Shown here in pieces: positions 44,928 through 56,251 of a stretch of DNA of 64,000 nucleotides (positions are counted from its first letter, which is position 1; the number at the start of each line of letters is the position of its first letter). The stretch is from Paracoccaceae bacterium (GTDB taxonomy: Bacteria > Pseudomonadota > Alphaproteobacteria > Rhodobacterales > Rhodobacteraceae), in contig JACKKD010000002.1 in NCBI GenBank assembly GCA_020637675.1, positions 62,001 through 126,000 of the forward strand. Reading direction: 5' to 3'. The translations under genes were made by a program, and so were the position numbers. The notes under the pieces are model-generated. The model did no database searches and was not told where the DNA came from. It saw only the letters and a list, made by a program, of their open reading frames with translations.

Positions 44928-45791
44928 TCACGCCTCCCGCCAGATGTCCCACCAGCCGCGCCAGCGGCAGGAAAGGCCCCCGGCAGGCTCGCTGAGGAAG
45001 GGGCGGCCGAGGGCCCGGGCATCGGCGAGAAGACGCGCCTCTTCGTCCCGGGCCGCCGCGCGGATCTCGGCCGCCTCCGGCAGCGCGGCGAGCGCCTCGG
45101 CGAGATAGGCGAGGTCACGGGCGTCGCCGAGTGTTTCGCCGAGTGTCTCGGCCGCGGCCATGTGATGCGTCATCATCTCCGGCCAGATCGGCTGCAGGAT
45201 GCGCGCGTGATACCAGTGGTCCTTCACGCGCTTGCGCCAGAGATGGAGCGCCTCGCCGGAAGGCTCGGTCTCGGCAGCGCGCATCGCCTTCTGCGCGGCG
45301 GTCCACGATCGTTCAAGCCCCTTTTCGAAGGCTTCGAAGCCCGCCTCCGCCACCTCCCACTTGCGGGCGCGCCCGGCGACTTCGGCGATTGCCTCGGCAT
45401 GGGCCTTCAGAACGGCGTCGGGGTCGCGGGCGGCGATCGGGGCGGCGATCACCCGGTCGCGGAGCGCGGCAAGCGCCTCGGGCGGCATGTAGACGCGAGT
45501 GGCCACATTGTCGAAGCTCTGTGCGAGCACGTCGGCGTCGCGCAGGTCGGAGAGCATCCTGCCGGCATCGCGCAGCGCGGCATTCTCCCTGGCATAGGCG
45601 TCGAACCCCGGCCGGACGAGACGCAGGAGCGCGCGCGTCTTCTTAACGTTCTTGCGCAGTTCGTGGATCAATGCAACGCGCGGCATCCGGTCGGCATCGA
45701 CCAGTGCCACCGAGTCCTCCAGACGTTCGCGCGCGATCCGGCGCAGGGCCTTCGTGGCCGACCGGTCCTTCGGGGTGATGCTGTAGGCCAT
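44928..45791 (-). CDS. CHAD-domain protein
   Basis: 287 residues, all-helical CHAD domain with conserved His and basic residues (LIHELRKNVKKTRALLRL and LHLWRKRVKDHWYHARIL). CHAD proteins bind inorganic polyphosphate. Usually linked to a CYTH domain, absent here. Convergent with lysS (26 bp apart), divergent from the beta-helix gene at 46064. Confidence 0.85.
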   Translation of the reverse strand: MAYSITPKDRSATKALRRIARERLEDSVALVDADRMPRVALIHELRKNVKKTRALLRLVRPGFDAYARENAALRDAGRMLSDLRDADVLAQSFDNVATRVYMPPEALAALRDRVIAAPIAARDPDAVLKAHAEAIAEVAGRARKWEVAEAGFEAFEKGLERSWTAAQKAMRAAETEPSGEALHLWRKRVKDHWYHARILQPIWPEMMTHHMAAAETLGETLGDARDLAYLAEALAALPEAAEIRAAARDEEARLLADARALGRPFLSEPAGGLSCRWRGWWDIWREA

Positions 45792-46063
45792 GGGTCACTG
45801 TCCCGAAGCGTGGCGTGTCGCGCGCCAATAGAGATACGGATTGTGACACCGCGATGACAGGCCCGCCGCGCCGGGCAGCGTACGCCGGTGCAAGGCGACG
45901 GTAGGGCTTTCGGGGTAGTTCTGCCCTCGGGTCCCGCGTGGGCCGCCACTATCCCGGACGAGCGGACCTTTCCACGGCGCCGGGGGCGGCGCCATGCCGC
46001 CCCCCGTGGGCGCAGGGGGGGGCCGCTTCGGCGGGGCCTGAAACGGACAAGGGGTTTTCCGCA

Positions 46064-48361
46064 ATGAATAAGGCGATCACCGACGGGCTGATCTTCATGC
46101 CGCCCGCCTTCGAGATGGGGCTCGACGTCTGGTCGAGCGGCGACGGCACGCCCGGGTCGCCGACCTATGCCGGTTCGCCCAATGCCGCGCTTGTGCCGGC
46201 CGACCAGGACTTCTCGGGCTGCCTCGAACTGATCAAGACCACGAGTACGGTGAAGTTGCGCCACATGGGCGACACGCCGATCCTGCCGGGCTGCTACCTG
46301 CGAATCCGCGCCCGTGTAAAGGCGATGAGCGGCAACCTTCCCGCCGTGCGCATCGCCGCCTGGGCGGGCGGCGCGGGCAATGCCCATGTGGCGGGCGTGG
46401 TCGAGGCCGGGCCCACCGTCCAACTCACCGCCTATGGCAAGGTCGAGACGGTGGAGGCCATCGTCGGCACCGGCGCCCGCGGCGGCGTCGACATGAGCTG
46501 GGGCACCGCCGCGCTATTCGGGCATTTCGGGCTCGACCTCACCGGGCTGAACGGCGGCGTGGTGCGGATCGACGACATCGAGATCGAGGACGTGACCTCG
46601 GTCTTCCTGCGCGACCTGATCGACTGGGTCGATGTGCGCGATTACGGCGCGACGGGCAACGGTGTCACCAACGACTCGGCCGCCTTCGAGGCGGCCGATG
46701 CCGCGGCGTTCGCGTCGGGTCGCTCGGTCCTCGTCTCGGCCGGGACCTATCTTCTGGACGCCGACGTGACCTTCGAGGCTCCCGCCCGGTTCGAAGGCAC
46801 GGTGACGATGCCGGTCAACCGGCGCCTGTCGCTGACGCGCAGCTTCGACCTTCCTACCTATGCCGCGGCGTTCGGCAGCGAGGAGGAGGGCTTCAAGCGG
46901 GCATTCCAGGCGCTGCTGAACTTCGTCGATCACGATTCGCTCGACCTCTGCGGGCGGCGGGTCGAGGTGACGGCGCCGATCGACATGCAGGCGGCGGTGA
47001 ACAACAAGACGAGTTTCGCCACCCGTCGCGTCATAAGGAACGGTCAGCTCGATGTCGTGGACGGCCCGGCCTGGGCACCTACCATCGTCACGTCTCAGGC
47101 GAGTTACAACCCGGCGAATGAGAAGGTGCTGTCCGGAGTCGTGAACATCGCCAACGTCCCGGTGGGATCGCAGGTCACCGGCACGGGCGTCGGACGCGAG
47201 GTCTATGTGACAGCGGTGAACCTCGGGGCGGGTACGCTGACGCTCAGCCAGCCGCTCTACGGCGCATCGGGGACGCAGGTCTACACCTTCACCCGCTTCA
47301 AGTACGTGCTCGACTTCGCCGGGTTCTCGGCACTCTCGAAGATGATCCTGTCGGAGGTGGAGATCCAGTGCAACGGCTATGCCAGCGGGATCATGCTGCC
47401 AGTCTCCGGCTCTCTCTTCCAGCTCCGCGACTGTTTCATCACCCGGCCGAAGAACCGCGGCATTACCTCCATCGGCGACGGCTGCCAGGGGATGCTGATC
47501 GACCGCTGCAACTTCGCCTCCGACGAAAGCGGGCTGAGGTCGCAGGACCGAATTTCGATTGCGCTCAACGCCAATGCCAACGACGTCAAGATCCGTGACT
47601 GTAGGGCGCAGCAGTTCCGTCACTTCGCCGTCCTCGGCGGCAATGGCAACCTGATCGTCGGCAACCACTGGTTCCAGGGGGATACCGAGGTGGACGGGTT
47701 GCGGCTGCCGGGGCTGATCATCGCGGGCACCGACGTCAAGACGACAATCACCGGCAACTACATCGACAACTGCTCCATCGAGTGGACGAACGAATACGAG
47801 AGCGACCCGAGCTTCGCCAACCAGTACTCCTTTGGCGGACTGACCGTGACCGGCAACACCTTCACCGCGAGCGACGTGGCGCCCTGGTTCGCCTTTCTGG
47901 TCGTGAAGCCCTACGGGCCGGGGCATTTCCTCAGGGGTGTCAACATCTCGGGCAACGTGTTCAAGGCGTTGCAGGGGGCAATCGACCGCGTGGACGCGGT
48001 GGATACGACCTTTGCGCCGCTCACCTGCAACAGCATGCGGAACGTGACCGTGGAGGCGAATTCCTTCACTGCCGTCACGCAGCCGATCGCCAACCCGGTG
48101 TTCCTGCCGTTCGACCAGACGACGGCGGCGACGGTCTGGACGGTGAACCCTGGGCCCTACCTTCCTTTCGGCGGCTGGGCGCGGAACGTGGAATCGCTTG
48201 TGGCCGAGGGGATGATCGCCGGACCGGCGAACGAAAGGCGCGGCGACATGCCCTATGTCGAGGTGGAGCAGGGCGCCGCCAAGCAGAACGTCACAGTCAA
48301 CTGGGCGGCGGCATCCAAGGGGCGCATCCATCTCAAGGTGCGCATGGACAACCCCGACTGA
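46064..48361 (+). CDS. pectate-lyase-3-type parallel beta-helix protein
   Basis: 765 residues. An N-terminal ~180-residue jelly-roll-like part, then the pectate_lyase_3 signature (VRDYGATGNGVTNDSAAFEA), then repeated right-handed beta-helix turns rich in N/G/I (ITGNYIDNCS, VTGNTFTAS, NISGNVFKAL). Such proteins bind or cleave acidic polysaccharides. No signal peptide is visible after ATG 46064, so export would need another route; it is not in a secretion operon. A convergent hairpin follows at 48384-48409. Confidence 0.8.
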   Translation: MNKAITDGLIFMPPAFEMGLDVWSSGDGTPGSPTYAGSPNAALVPADQDFSGCLELIKTTSTVKLRHMGDTPILPGCYLRIRARVKAMSGNLPAVRIAAWAGGAGNAHVAGVVEAGPTVQLTAYGKVETVEAIVGTGARGGVDMSWGTAALFGHFGLDLTGLNGGVVRIDDIEIEDVTSVFLRDLIDWVDVRDYGATGNGVTNDSAAFEAADAAAFASGRSVLVSAGTYLLDADVTFEAPARFEGTVTMPVNRRLSLTRSFDLPTYAAAFGSEEEGFKRAFQALLNFVDHDSLDLCGRRVEVTAPIDMQAAVNNKTSFATRRVIRNGQLDVVDGPAWAPTIVTSQASYNPANEKVLSGVVNIANVPVGSQVTGTGVGREVYVTAVNLGAGTLTLSQPLYGASGTQVYTFTRFKYVLDFAGFSALSKMILSEVEIQCNGYASGIMLPVSGSLFQLRDCFITRPKNRGITSIGDGCQGMLIDRCNFASDESGLRSQDRISIALNANANDVKIRDCRAQQFRHFAVLGGNGNLIVGNHWFQGDTEVDGLRLPGLIIAGTDVKTTITGNYIDNCSIEWTNEYESDPSFANQYSFGGLTVTGNTFTASDVAPWFAFLVVKPYGPGHFLRGVNISGNVFKALQGAIDRVDAVDTTFAPLTCNSMRNVTVEANSFTAVTQPIANPVFLPFDQTTAATVWTVNPGPYLPFGGWARNVESLVAEGMIAGPANERRGDMPYVEVEQGAAKQNVTVNWAAASKGRIHLKVRMDNPD

Positions 48362-48383
48362 TGCCATCCGGCGCCGCGATCGC

Positions 48384-48409
48384 GGGCGGGCGGGAGTTCC
48401 CGCCCGTCC
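48384..48409. terminator. hairpin between convergent genes
   Basis: An 11-bp GC-rich stem (48384-48394 with 48399-48409, one G-U pair) between the stops of the beta-helix gene and the hybrid kinase. No T-run; probably terminates or protects transcripts from both sides. Confidence 0.5.
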
Positions 48410-48415
48410 CCATCT

Positions 48416-50080
48416 CTAGAGGGGCGGTGGCGGCGGCACGGCCGAGAGGATCTCGGCCCAGAGCAGCCGCCGGTCCACAGGCTTCGACACGAAGCCGTCG
48501 ATCCCGAGCGCGAGATAGTAGTCACGCTTCAGTGCGATCGCGTCTGCCGTCAGCGCCACCACGGGGACGGACGCCCAGGGTGTTTCGGCCGCACGGATTT
48601 CGCGGAAGGTGGCCTCGCCGTCCATGTCCGGCATGTTCATGTCGAGAAGCACGAGGTCGAACTCGCCCTCCGCCAGCCGGCTGAGCGCGTCCTCGCCCCC
48701 GGCGGCCTCCTCGGCCTCGATGCGCAGGGAGCGAAGCATCTGGACGACGACAAAGCGGTTCGTGGCGATGTCGTCCACGACGAGCGCGCGCAGCCGGCCG
48801 TAGACGGCTTCGGCGCCGGTTCCGGGCGGGTCGGGGATGGCGACGAAGGGAAGCTCGATGCGCGCGACGGGGCTGCCGTCGGGCGCCCGGATCACCGAGG
48901 CGCGGGCGCCCATAACCTCGGCCACGCTGTGCACGAGCGTGAGCGCAAGAGACTGTTCTGCCGCCGGGTCCGCGGCGTCTTCGCGGAGGGGATCGGGGCG
49001 GCGCCCCGCTATCGTTAGCCTGAGCCGGTCGCGGCGCCCCGGCGCGAGGGCGCAGCGGAGGTCCACGGCCGCCGGGCTGCCGGCCGGAAGCCCGTTCAGG
49101 ACGACGGCGGTCAGATGGGTGAGGCACTTGCGCAGGAGGATCGGGTCGAACCGGCCGAATTCCGGCACCTCCGGCGCGATCTCCACGGTGATCTCGGGCT
49201 CCCGCGGCGCATCGAGTGGCAGCGGCAGCGACGCGATCACCTCCAGTTCGGAGCGGATGACCGCCGTCACCGGGCGGAACTTCATCCGCCCCTCGGTCGC
49301 GGAGGCGAGGTCGATCACGTCCTCCACCATCGTCCGCATCGTGCGCGCGGCTGTCTCGATCGCCGCCGCGTGTCCGCGCGCCTGCGCCGGATCGCCCTCG
49401 GTTGCCAGCAGCTGGCTGTGGCCGAGGATCGCGTTGAGCGGTGTGCGGACCTCGTGACTCATTGCCGAGAGGAAGCTTGACTTGGCCTGGCTCGCGGCAC
49501 TTGCCTCCGCCGTCGCGGCGATCAGATCGGCCTGCATCCGGTGGTTCTGCGCCAGCGCGGAGCCGAAGTAGCCGAGCAGGACGATGACGGCGGCCACAGC
49601 GAGCGCGGTCCGGTAATCGATAACCGGGTCAAAGAGATACTGGAGCGGCAGCCAGAGAAGCGCGGTCGCCGCCGGCAGGCCGGAGGAGAGGCCGAAGGCG
49701 AGGTGCGTGGATCGCACGACCGAGACGCTGAGCAACGCGCCGACGAGCGCCAGGACCCCCGTGAACTTCACGAGCGGCTCCGGGTCGAGCCAGACGAAGA
49801 GCGCCGGCAGGCAGTAGGCCGTCATTCCGGCCGCGGCGTTGGCGAGGATCGCCGTGCGCCGCGCGGGCCGCGCCTCCTCGACATAGGCGCACATGAGCCG
49901 GCGCTGCATCACCTCGGTGCCGACGACGGCGAGATAGCTGAGAAAGACCGCCCAGAACGGCAGGAAGAACGTGAATACGACGCAGGTGAGGAATACTCCG
50001 AGCTGGCGCGACACGAGATCGGCCTCAAGCCGGCGCCGCTGGCGCTCGATTTCGTCCTGCCAGGTCGTCCGGTCGGTCAT
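48416..50080 (-). CDS. hybrid histidine kinase with degenerate ATPase domain
   Basis: 554 residues, membrane protein: about six hydrophobic helices in the first 175 residues, HisKA with intact phospho-acceptor His209 (SAMSHEVRTPLNAILG), then a HATPase-like region (about 310-415), then a receiver domain with acidic pair D436/D437, phospho-acceptor Asp480 and the KPVD lysine. The ATPase region lacks the expected N-box Asn, the DxGxG motif and the GLGL motif, so it is unlikely to bind ATP normally. It may be a pseudo-kinase that accepts phosphate from a partner. ATG 50080; HugZ-like gene upstream. Confidence 0.85.
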   Translation of the reverse strand: MTDRTTWQDEIERQRRRLEADLVSRQLGVFLTCVVFTFFLPFWAVFLSYLAVVGTEVMQRRLMCAYVEEARPARRTAILANAAAGMTAYCLPALFVWLDPEPLVKFTGVLALVGALLSVSVVRSTHLAFGLSSGLPAATALLWLPLQYLFDPVIDYRTALAVAAVIVLLGYFGSALAQNHRMQADLIAATAEASAASQAKSSFLSAMSHEVRTPLNAILGHSQLLATEGDPAQARGHAAAIETAARTMRTMVEDVIDLASATEGRMKFRPVTAVIRSELEVIASLPLPLDAPREPEITVEIAPEVPEFGRFDPILLRKCLTHLTAVVLNGLPAGSPAAVDLRCALAPGRRDRLRLTIAGRRPDPLREDAADPAAEQSLALTLVHSVAEVMGARASVIRAPDGSPVARIELPFVAIPDPPGTGAEAVYGRLRALVVDDIATNRFVVVQMLRSLRIEAEEAAGGEDALSRLAEGEFDLVLLDMNMPDMDGEATFREIRAAETPWASVPVVALTADAIALKRDYYLALGIDGFVSKPVDRRLLWAEILSAVPPPPPL

Positions 50081-50152
50081 CGCCCTTCGCCGCAAGAACT
50101 AACGCAAACCAATTGACACTGCACAATTTCCGGCCGCCTGCCGGTTGCCGCT

Positions 50153-50665
50153 TCAGTCCACCATAAGGTCATTCGTAGCAAGTGCATAGGCTTTCCCGAA
50201 GCCCGCGTTGAGATGGCCGTCGGCGATCTCGAAGCGGACGAAATGGAAGTCGGCGAAGTCCACGTAGAGCGCGGCCTTGGGATGGTCGCGCAGCCAGGCG
50301 GAGCGGATGCCGGTGCCGTCGGGCGCATCGGGCGCGACGAAGCGGGCAGTGACGCGGAGCGTCAGGCGCGGATGGGTGAGAGGATCGCCCTTTGACCCCG
50401 GCTCGCCGATCAGGAGCGAGGCGCGCGGGTCGGCCCTGAGCGCGCCGGCATGGATCGAGAGGTCGGAGACGAGCGTCAGTGCCTCGACGCCCGGTCCTAG
50501 CCCGAAGGCGACGCGGCTGACGAAGGGTGCCCCGGTGCCCGGATCGATCACGCCGAGCGCGGCCTTCCTCGCGCCCCGCATCAGGTCGCGGGCGATGCCA
50601 CGCGCTGCGGCGTCGGTTTCCCGGATCGGGTCACTGAGGCGCTGCGGGTCCGTGGGGATTGGCAA
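50153..50665 (-). CDS. HugZ-like pyridoxamine-5-phosphate oxidase-fold protein
   Basis: About 170 residues, split-barrel flavin/heme-binding fold as in HugZ/HutZ (heme utilisation) proteins: MRGARKAALGVIDPGTG, then DPRASLLIGEPGSKGDPLTHPRLT. TTG 50665 has AGGACAGGAG at good spacing and begins the conserved part; GTG 50725 would add 20 unconserved residues. Same strand as and upstream of the hybrid kinase. No iron or heme genes are adjacent. Confidence 0.75.
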   Translation of the reverse strand: MPIPTDPQRLSDPIRETDAAARGIARDLMRGARKAALGVIDPGTGAPFVSRVAFGLGPGVEALTLVSDLSIHAGALRADPRASLLIGEPGSKGDPLTHPRLTLRVTARFVAPDAPDGTGIRSAWLRDHPKAALYVDFADFHFVRFEIADGHLNAGFGKAYALATNDLMVD

Positions 50666-51218
50666 GCGGCGCTCCTGTCCTGGCTCGGTACCCTCATTGA
50701 AAGCCCGCGCGCCGTCTCTCGTCACCGCGCCCGGAGGACTCCTCCGGACGCATCATGGACCGGGCGGCGGGCAAGACAAGCCCCCGTTTCTCCGAACAAT
50801 ATCTGCCAAGGCTGGCAACAGTGTGGCGGGAGGGCCAAGGGCCTGAAGCGTTCCGGGCCTGTATCGTTCCCGGTCGGTGCGCCCTTCGGGCCCACTGGCG
50901 CCATCGACGGTTTGCACATGGCCATCGCCATCGTCACTGCCTCGGGCCCGATCCCGGCTTCGCCATGCCTTCGTCGGCGCTGCCCTTGCGATCGGTTCTC
51001 CCCTTCTCCATGTGATCGCTCCGTTCGCTCGACGCCGACTCAGATATTTCGTCCGCGCCCCGCGAATCGCCCGAAAGTTGCGAGCGCAAACATCCGCGGG
51101 CCGGAAACGCGGCTGCGGACTCCTCCCGCGGACTGCCGCGGGCGCCATCGCGTGGTGTCCGCACGGGCAAGGGCTGAGCTTCACCAGCCGATGAGATGCC
51201 AAGAAGTTGAAAACCCTC

Positions 51219-51232
51219 GGCAAATTCTTGCC
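51219..51232. promoter_or_regulatory. operator-like dyad overlapping the acs -35
   Basis: GGCAA-ATTC-TTGCC, a perfect 5+5 bp inverted repeat whose right arm coincides with the -35 hexamer of the acs promoter. Geometry of a repressor (or switchable regulator) site; regulator unknown. Confidence 0.45.
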
Positions 51233-51256
51233 ACATTTTCCGAGATTTACTGTATT
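51228..51256 (+). promoter_or_regulatory. sigma-70-type promoter for acs
   Basis: -35 TTGCCA (51228-51233; 5 of 6 to consensus), 17-bp spacer, -10 TGTATT (51251-51256; 4 of 6). Predicted start near 51263, leaving a ~170-nt leader before ATG 51432. The surrounding DNA is the most AT-rich in the window. Confidence 0.5.
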
Positions 51257-51431
51257 AGCCGGGAAAATGTCAAGAAATTTACAGGAAAATCTATTCTTTA
51301 AAAAGAGTTACACAGAAATCAACGAATGGACTACAATGCTTCAGCGTTTGACCCCGGGGCGGGGTCGTGGGCCTTTGGCGTTGCGAAGCGGGTCACCTTG
51401 CGCGGCGCCGGATCTGCAAGGGAGTATCGAG

Positions 51432-53405
<1,974 letters not shown>

Positions 53406-53421
53406 GACGATGGGAGAGGTC

Positions 53422-54090
53422 ATGACCGCACCTTCCGTCATCATCCTCCTCGGGCCTCCCGGCGCGGGGAAGGGCACCCAGGCACGGATGCTGGAGGAAC
53501 GCTTCGGGCTCGTCCAGCTTTCGACCGGTGACCTCTTGCGCGCCGCCGTGGCGGCGGGCACGCCCGCGGGCCTCGCGGCCAAGGCGGTCATGGAGGCCGG
53601 CGGACTCGTCTCGGACGAGATCGTGCTGGCGATCCTGCAGGACCGGATGGCCCAGCCCGACGTGGCGAGGGGCGTCATCCTCGACGGCTTCCCGCGCACC
53701 GCGGGGCAGGCGGAGGCGCTTGACGCGCTTCTCGCCGGCGAGGGCCGCGGCGTCAGCGCCGCGATCAGCCTCGAGGTGGACGACGAGGCGATGGTCGGCC
53801 GCGTGGCCGGCCGTTACACCTGCGCCGCCTGCGGCGAGGGGTATCATGACGAGTTCAAGCAGCCCGCCACGGCGGGGGTCTGCGACAAATGCGGCGGCAC
53901 GGGCTTCAAGCGCCGCGCCGACGACAATGCCGAGACGGTGCGCGAAAGGCTTGCGGCCTATCACGCCCAGACGGCCCCGCTGATCGCGCACTACCGGGCG
54001 ATGGGCCTGCTCGAGACGGTTCCGGCGATGGGCTCCATCGACGCGATCGCCGAAGGGCTCGCCGCGATCGTCGCGCGAAAGGCGGGATAG
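53422..54090 (+). CDS. adk: adenylate kinase, zinc-lid type
   Basis: ATP + AMP to 2 ADP. 222 residues. P-loop GPPGAGKGT, STGDLLRAAV, DGFPRT, and a LID domain with four Cys (CAAC and CDKC, about residues 138-160) that normally holds zinc. ATG 53422 has GGGAGAGG upstream. Since the essential adk of bacteria usually sits with ribosomal genes, this acs-linked copy is probably a second one whose job is to recycle the AMP made by Acs; inferred. Confidence 0.9.
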   Translation: MTAPSVIILLGPPGAGKGTQARMLEERFGLVQLSTGDLLRAAVAAGTPAGLAAKAVMEAGGLVSDEIVLAILQDRMAQPDVARGVILDGFPRTAGQAEALDALLAGEGRGVSAAISLEVDDEAMVGRVAGRYTCAACGEGYHDEFKQPATAGVCDKCGGTGFKRRADDNAETVRERLAAYHAQTAPLIAHYRAMGLLETVPAMGSIDAIAEGLAAIVARKAG

Positions 54091-54150
54091 AAAGGCCGGC
54101 GCCCCGACGCACGGGGCGCGGGTGGGAGGAAACCTAGGGGAGACGCCAAT

Positions 54151-54408
54151 ATGGCAGACAAATCATCGTCACACGCCTATTGGCAGGCGAACGTAAGGGT
54201 CATCCTTATCTCGCTTGCCATCTGGTTCATCTGCTCCTTCGGGATGGGCATCATTCTGCGGCCCGCGCTGAAGGGGATTTCGGTCGGCGGCGCCGACCTC
54301 GGGTTCTGGATGGCCCAGAACGGATCGATCTACGTGTTCCTGGTCCTGATTTTCGCCTACGCGGCGAAGATGAACAAGCTGGACCGCGAACACGGCGTGG
54401 AAGAATAA
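54151..54408 (+). CDS. DUF4212 small membrane subunit of symporter
   Basis: 85 residues, two transmembrane helices (about 17-37 and 57-76) and charged ends. The family is always next to SLC5-type sodium:solute symporters and is taken to be their small subunit. Start ATG 54151; the symporter begins 15 bp after its stop. Confidence 0.88.
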   Translation: MADKSSSHAYWQANVRVILISLAIWFICSFGMGIILRPALKGISVGGADLGFWMAQNGSIYVFLVLIFAYAAKMNKLDREHGVEE

Positions 54409-54423
54409 GGGGGCAGGGGACAG

Positions 54424-56241
54424 ATGGATCAGTTTACCCTCAACCTGATCGTGGTGGGCCTGACATTCGCCCTCTACATCGGGATCGCGATCTGGGCCCG
54501 CGCGGGCTCGACCGCTGAGTTCTATGCCGCAGGACGCGGCGTCAACCCGATCATGAACGGCATGGCGACGGGCGCGGACTGGATGTCGGCGGCTTCGTTC
54601 ATCTCGATGGCCGGGATCATCGCGCTCGCCCCGGCGGGCGGCTACACGCAGTCGGCGTTCCTCATGGGCTGGACCGGCGGCTACGTGCTTCTGGCGCTGC
54701 TTCTCGCGCCCTACCTCAGGAAGTTCGGCAAGTTCACGGTGCCGGAATTCATCGGCGACCGCTTCTACTCGGGCACAGCGCGCCTTGTCGCCGTCGTCTG
54801 CCTCATCGTCATCTCGGTGACCTACGTTATCGGCCAGATGCGGGGCGTCGGCGTGACCTTCTCGCGCTTCCTCGAAGTGTCGACCGACATGGGCCTCTAC
54901 ATCGGTGCGGCGATCGTCTTCGCCTACGCCGTGCTCGGCGGCATGAAGGGCATCACCTACACCCAGGTGGCGCAGTATGTCGTTCTGATCATCGCATACA
55001 CGATCCCGGCGATCTTCATCTCGCTGAACCTGACCGGCAGTTTCCTGCCGCAATTGGGTCTCATCGGCAGCTACGTACCGCAGGGCGGCGACGTCTCGAT
55101 GCTGCAGAAGCTCGATCAGGTTGTGACGGAACTCGGCTTCACCGCCTATACCGCCGACACCTCCAACATGTTCAACATGATCCTCTTCACCATGTCGCTC
55201 ATGATCGGCACCGCGGGTCTGCCGCACGTGATCATCCGCTTCTTCACCGTCCCGAGGGTCGCCGACGCGCGCTCCTCTGCCGGCTGGGCGCTGGTGTTCA
55301 TCGCGCTTCTCTACACCGTGGCTCCGGCCGTAGGTGCGATGGCGCGGCTCAACCTGACCACGACGTTCTGGCCGAACGCCGTTGCCGGGAACGCGCTTGA
55401 CGGCGATGCGCTCAGCCTCGAGGCGATCAACTCCGACCCGAACCTGTCCTGGATCAACACCTGGAAGGCCACCGGACTTCTTCAGTTCGAGGACCTGAAC
55501 GGCGACGGCAAGATCCAGTACTATAACGACAAGAACGAGGCCGTGGCGGCCATTGCCACGGAACGCGGCTGGGCCGGCAACGAAGTCACCAAGATCGACA
55601 ACGACATCATGGTGCTCGCCAACCCCGAGATCGCCAGGCTTCCGGGCTGGGTGATCGCGCTTGTCGCCGCCGGCGGTCTCGCCGCCGCGCTCTCGACCGC
55701 CGCAGGTCTGCTGCTGGCCATCTCCTCGGCCATCAGCCACGACCTCATCAAGGGCTCGATCAACCCGAACATCTCGGAAAAGGGCGAGCTTCTGGCGGCA
55801 CGCATCTCGATGGCGTTTGCCATCGTGGTGGCGACCTACCTCGGCCTCAACCCGCCGGGCTTCGCCGCACAGGTGGTGGCGCTTGCCTTCGGTCTGGCTG
55901 CGGCAACGATCTTCCCAGCTCTGATGATGGGCATCTTCTCGAAGCGCATCAACAAGGAAGGCGCGATCGCGGGCATGCTGGCGGGCCTCGTCTTCACCGC
56001 GGTCTACATCTTCCTCTACCTCGGCTGGTTCTTCATCCCTGGCACGAACGTGTACGAGAACGTTCCGGCGAACCATTTCTTCGGCATCTCGCCGCTGTCG
56101 ATCGGCACGGTCGGCGCGGTGGTGAACTTCGGCGTCGCCTACGTGATCTCGGCGATGACGAAAGAGCCGCCGCAGGAAGTCGTGGACCTCGTGGAATCGA
56201 TCCGCATCCCGAAAGGCGCGGGCGCGGCCACGCACCACTGA
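54424..56241 (+). CDS. sodium:solute symporter, VC_2705/ActP-like
   Basis: 605 residues, about 13 hydrophobic helices, SLC5 fold (AGRGVNPIMNGMATGADWMSA, and the LGGMKGITYTQVAQY helix). A soluble loop holds an EF-hand-like stretch DLNGDGKIQYYND (about 350-365) with the Ca-type D-x-N-x-D-G-x-I pattern but Asn at position 12. Next to acs, uptake of acetate or another short carboxylate is likely. A strong hairpin follows its stop. Confidence 0.9.
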   Translation: MDQFTLNLIVVGLTFALYIGIAIWARAGSTAEFYAAGRGVNPIMNGMATGADWMSAASFISMAGIIALAPAGGYTQSAFLMGWTGGYVLLALLLAPYLRKFGKFTVPEFIGDRFYSGTARLVAVVCLIVISVTYVIGQMRGVGVTFSRFLEVSTDMGLYIGAAIVFAYAVLGGMKGITYTQVAQYVVLIIAYTIPAIFISLNLTGSFLPQLGLIGSYVPQGGDVSMLQKLDQVVTELGFTAYTADTSNMFNMILFTMSLMIGTAGLPHVIIRFFTVPRVADARSSAGWALVFIALLYTVAPAVGAMARLNLTTTFWPNAVAGNALDGDALSLEAINSDPNLSWINTWKATGLLQFEDLNGDGKIQYYNDKNEAVAAIATERGWAGNEVTKIDNDIMVLANPEIARLPGWVIALVAAGGLAAALSTAAGLLLAISSAISHDLIKGSINPNISEKGELLAARISMAFAIVVATYLGLNPPGFAAQVVALAFGLAAATIFPALMMGIFSKRINKEGAIAGMLAGLVFTAVYIFLYLGWFFIPGTNVYENVPANHFFGISPLSIGTVGAVVNFGVAYVISAMTKEPPQEVVDLVESIRIPKGAGAATHH

Positions 56242-56251
56242 AACTGAACCC

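Larger units (their letters stand above)
50666..51431. other. long divergent region before acs
   Basis: About 770 bp. Holds a dyad CCGGAGG-ACT-CCTCCGG (50731-50747), roughly 450 bp of GC-rich DNA with no ORF of merit on either strand, then a strikingly AT-rich segment (51200-51340) with the acs promoter and operator-like dyad. The reading frame continuous with acs upstream of 51432 is not protein-like. Confidence 0.55.

Noticed and set aside
50753..51223. Possible genes in the long gap before acs
   Set aside because: Arg/Pro-rich products on both strands, no ribosome-binding sites and no recognisable domains; treated as non-coding.
54424..56241. EF-hand-like loop in the symporter as a new calcium switch
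   Set aside because: The loop appears to be a regular feature of this symporter subfamily, and position 12 is Asn, not Glu/Asp; noted in the feature only.
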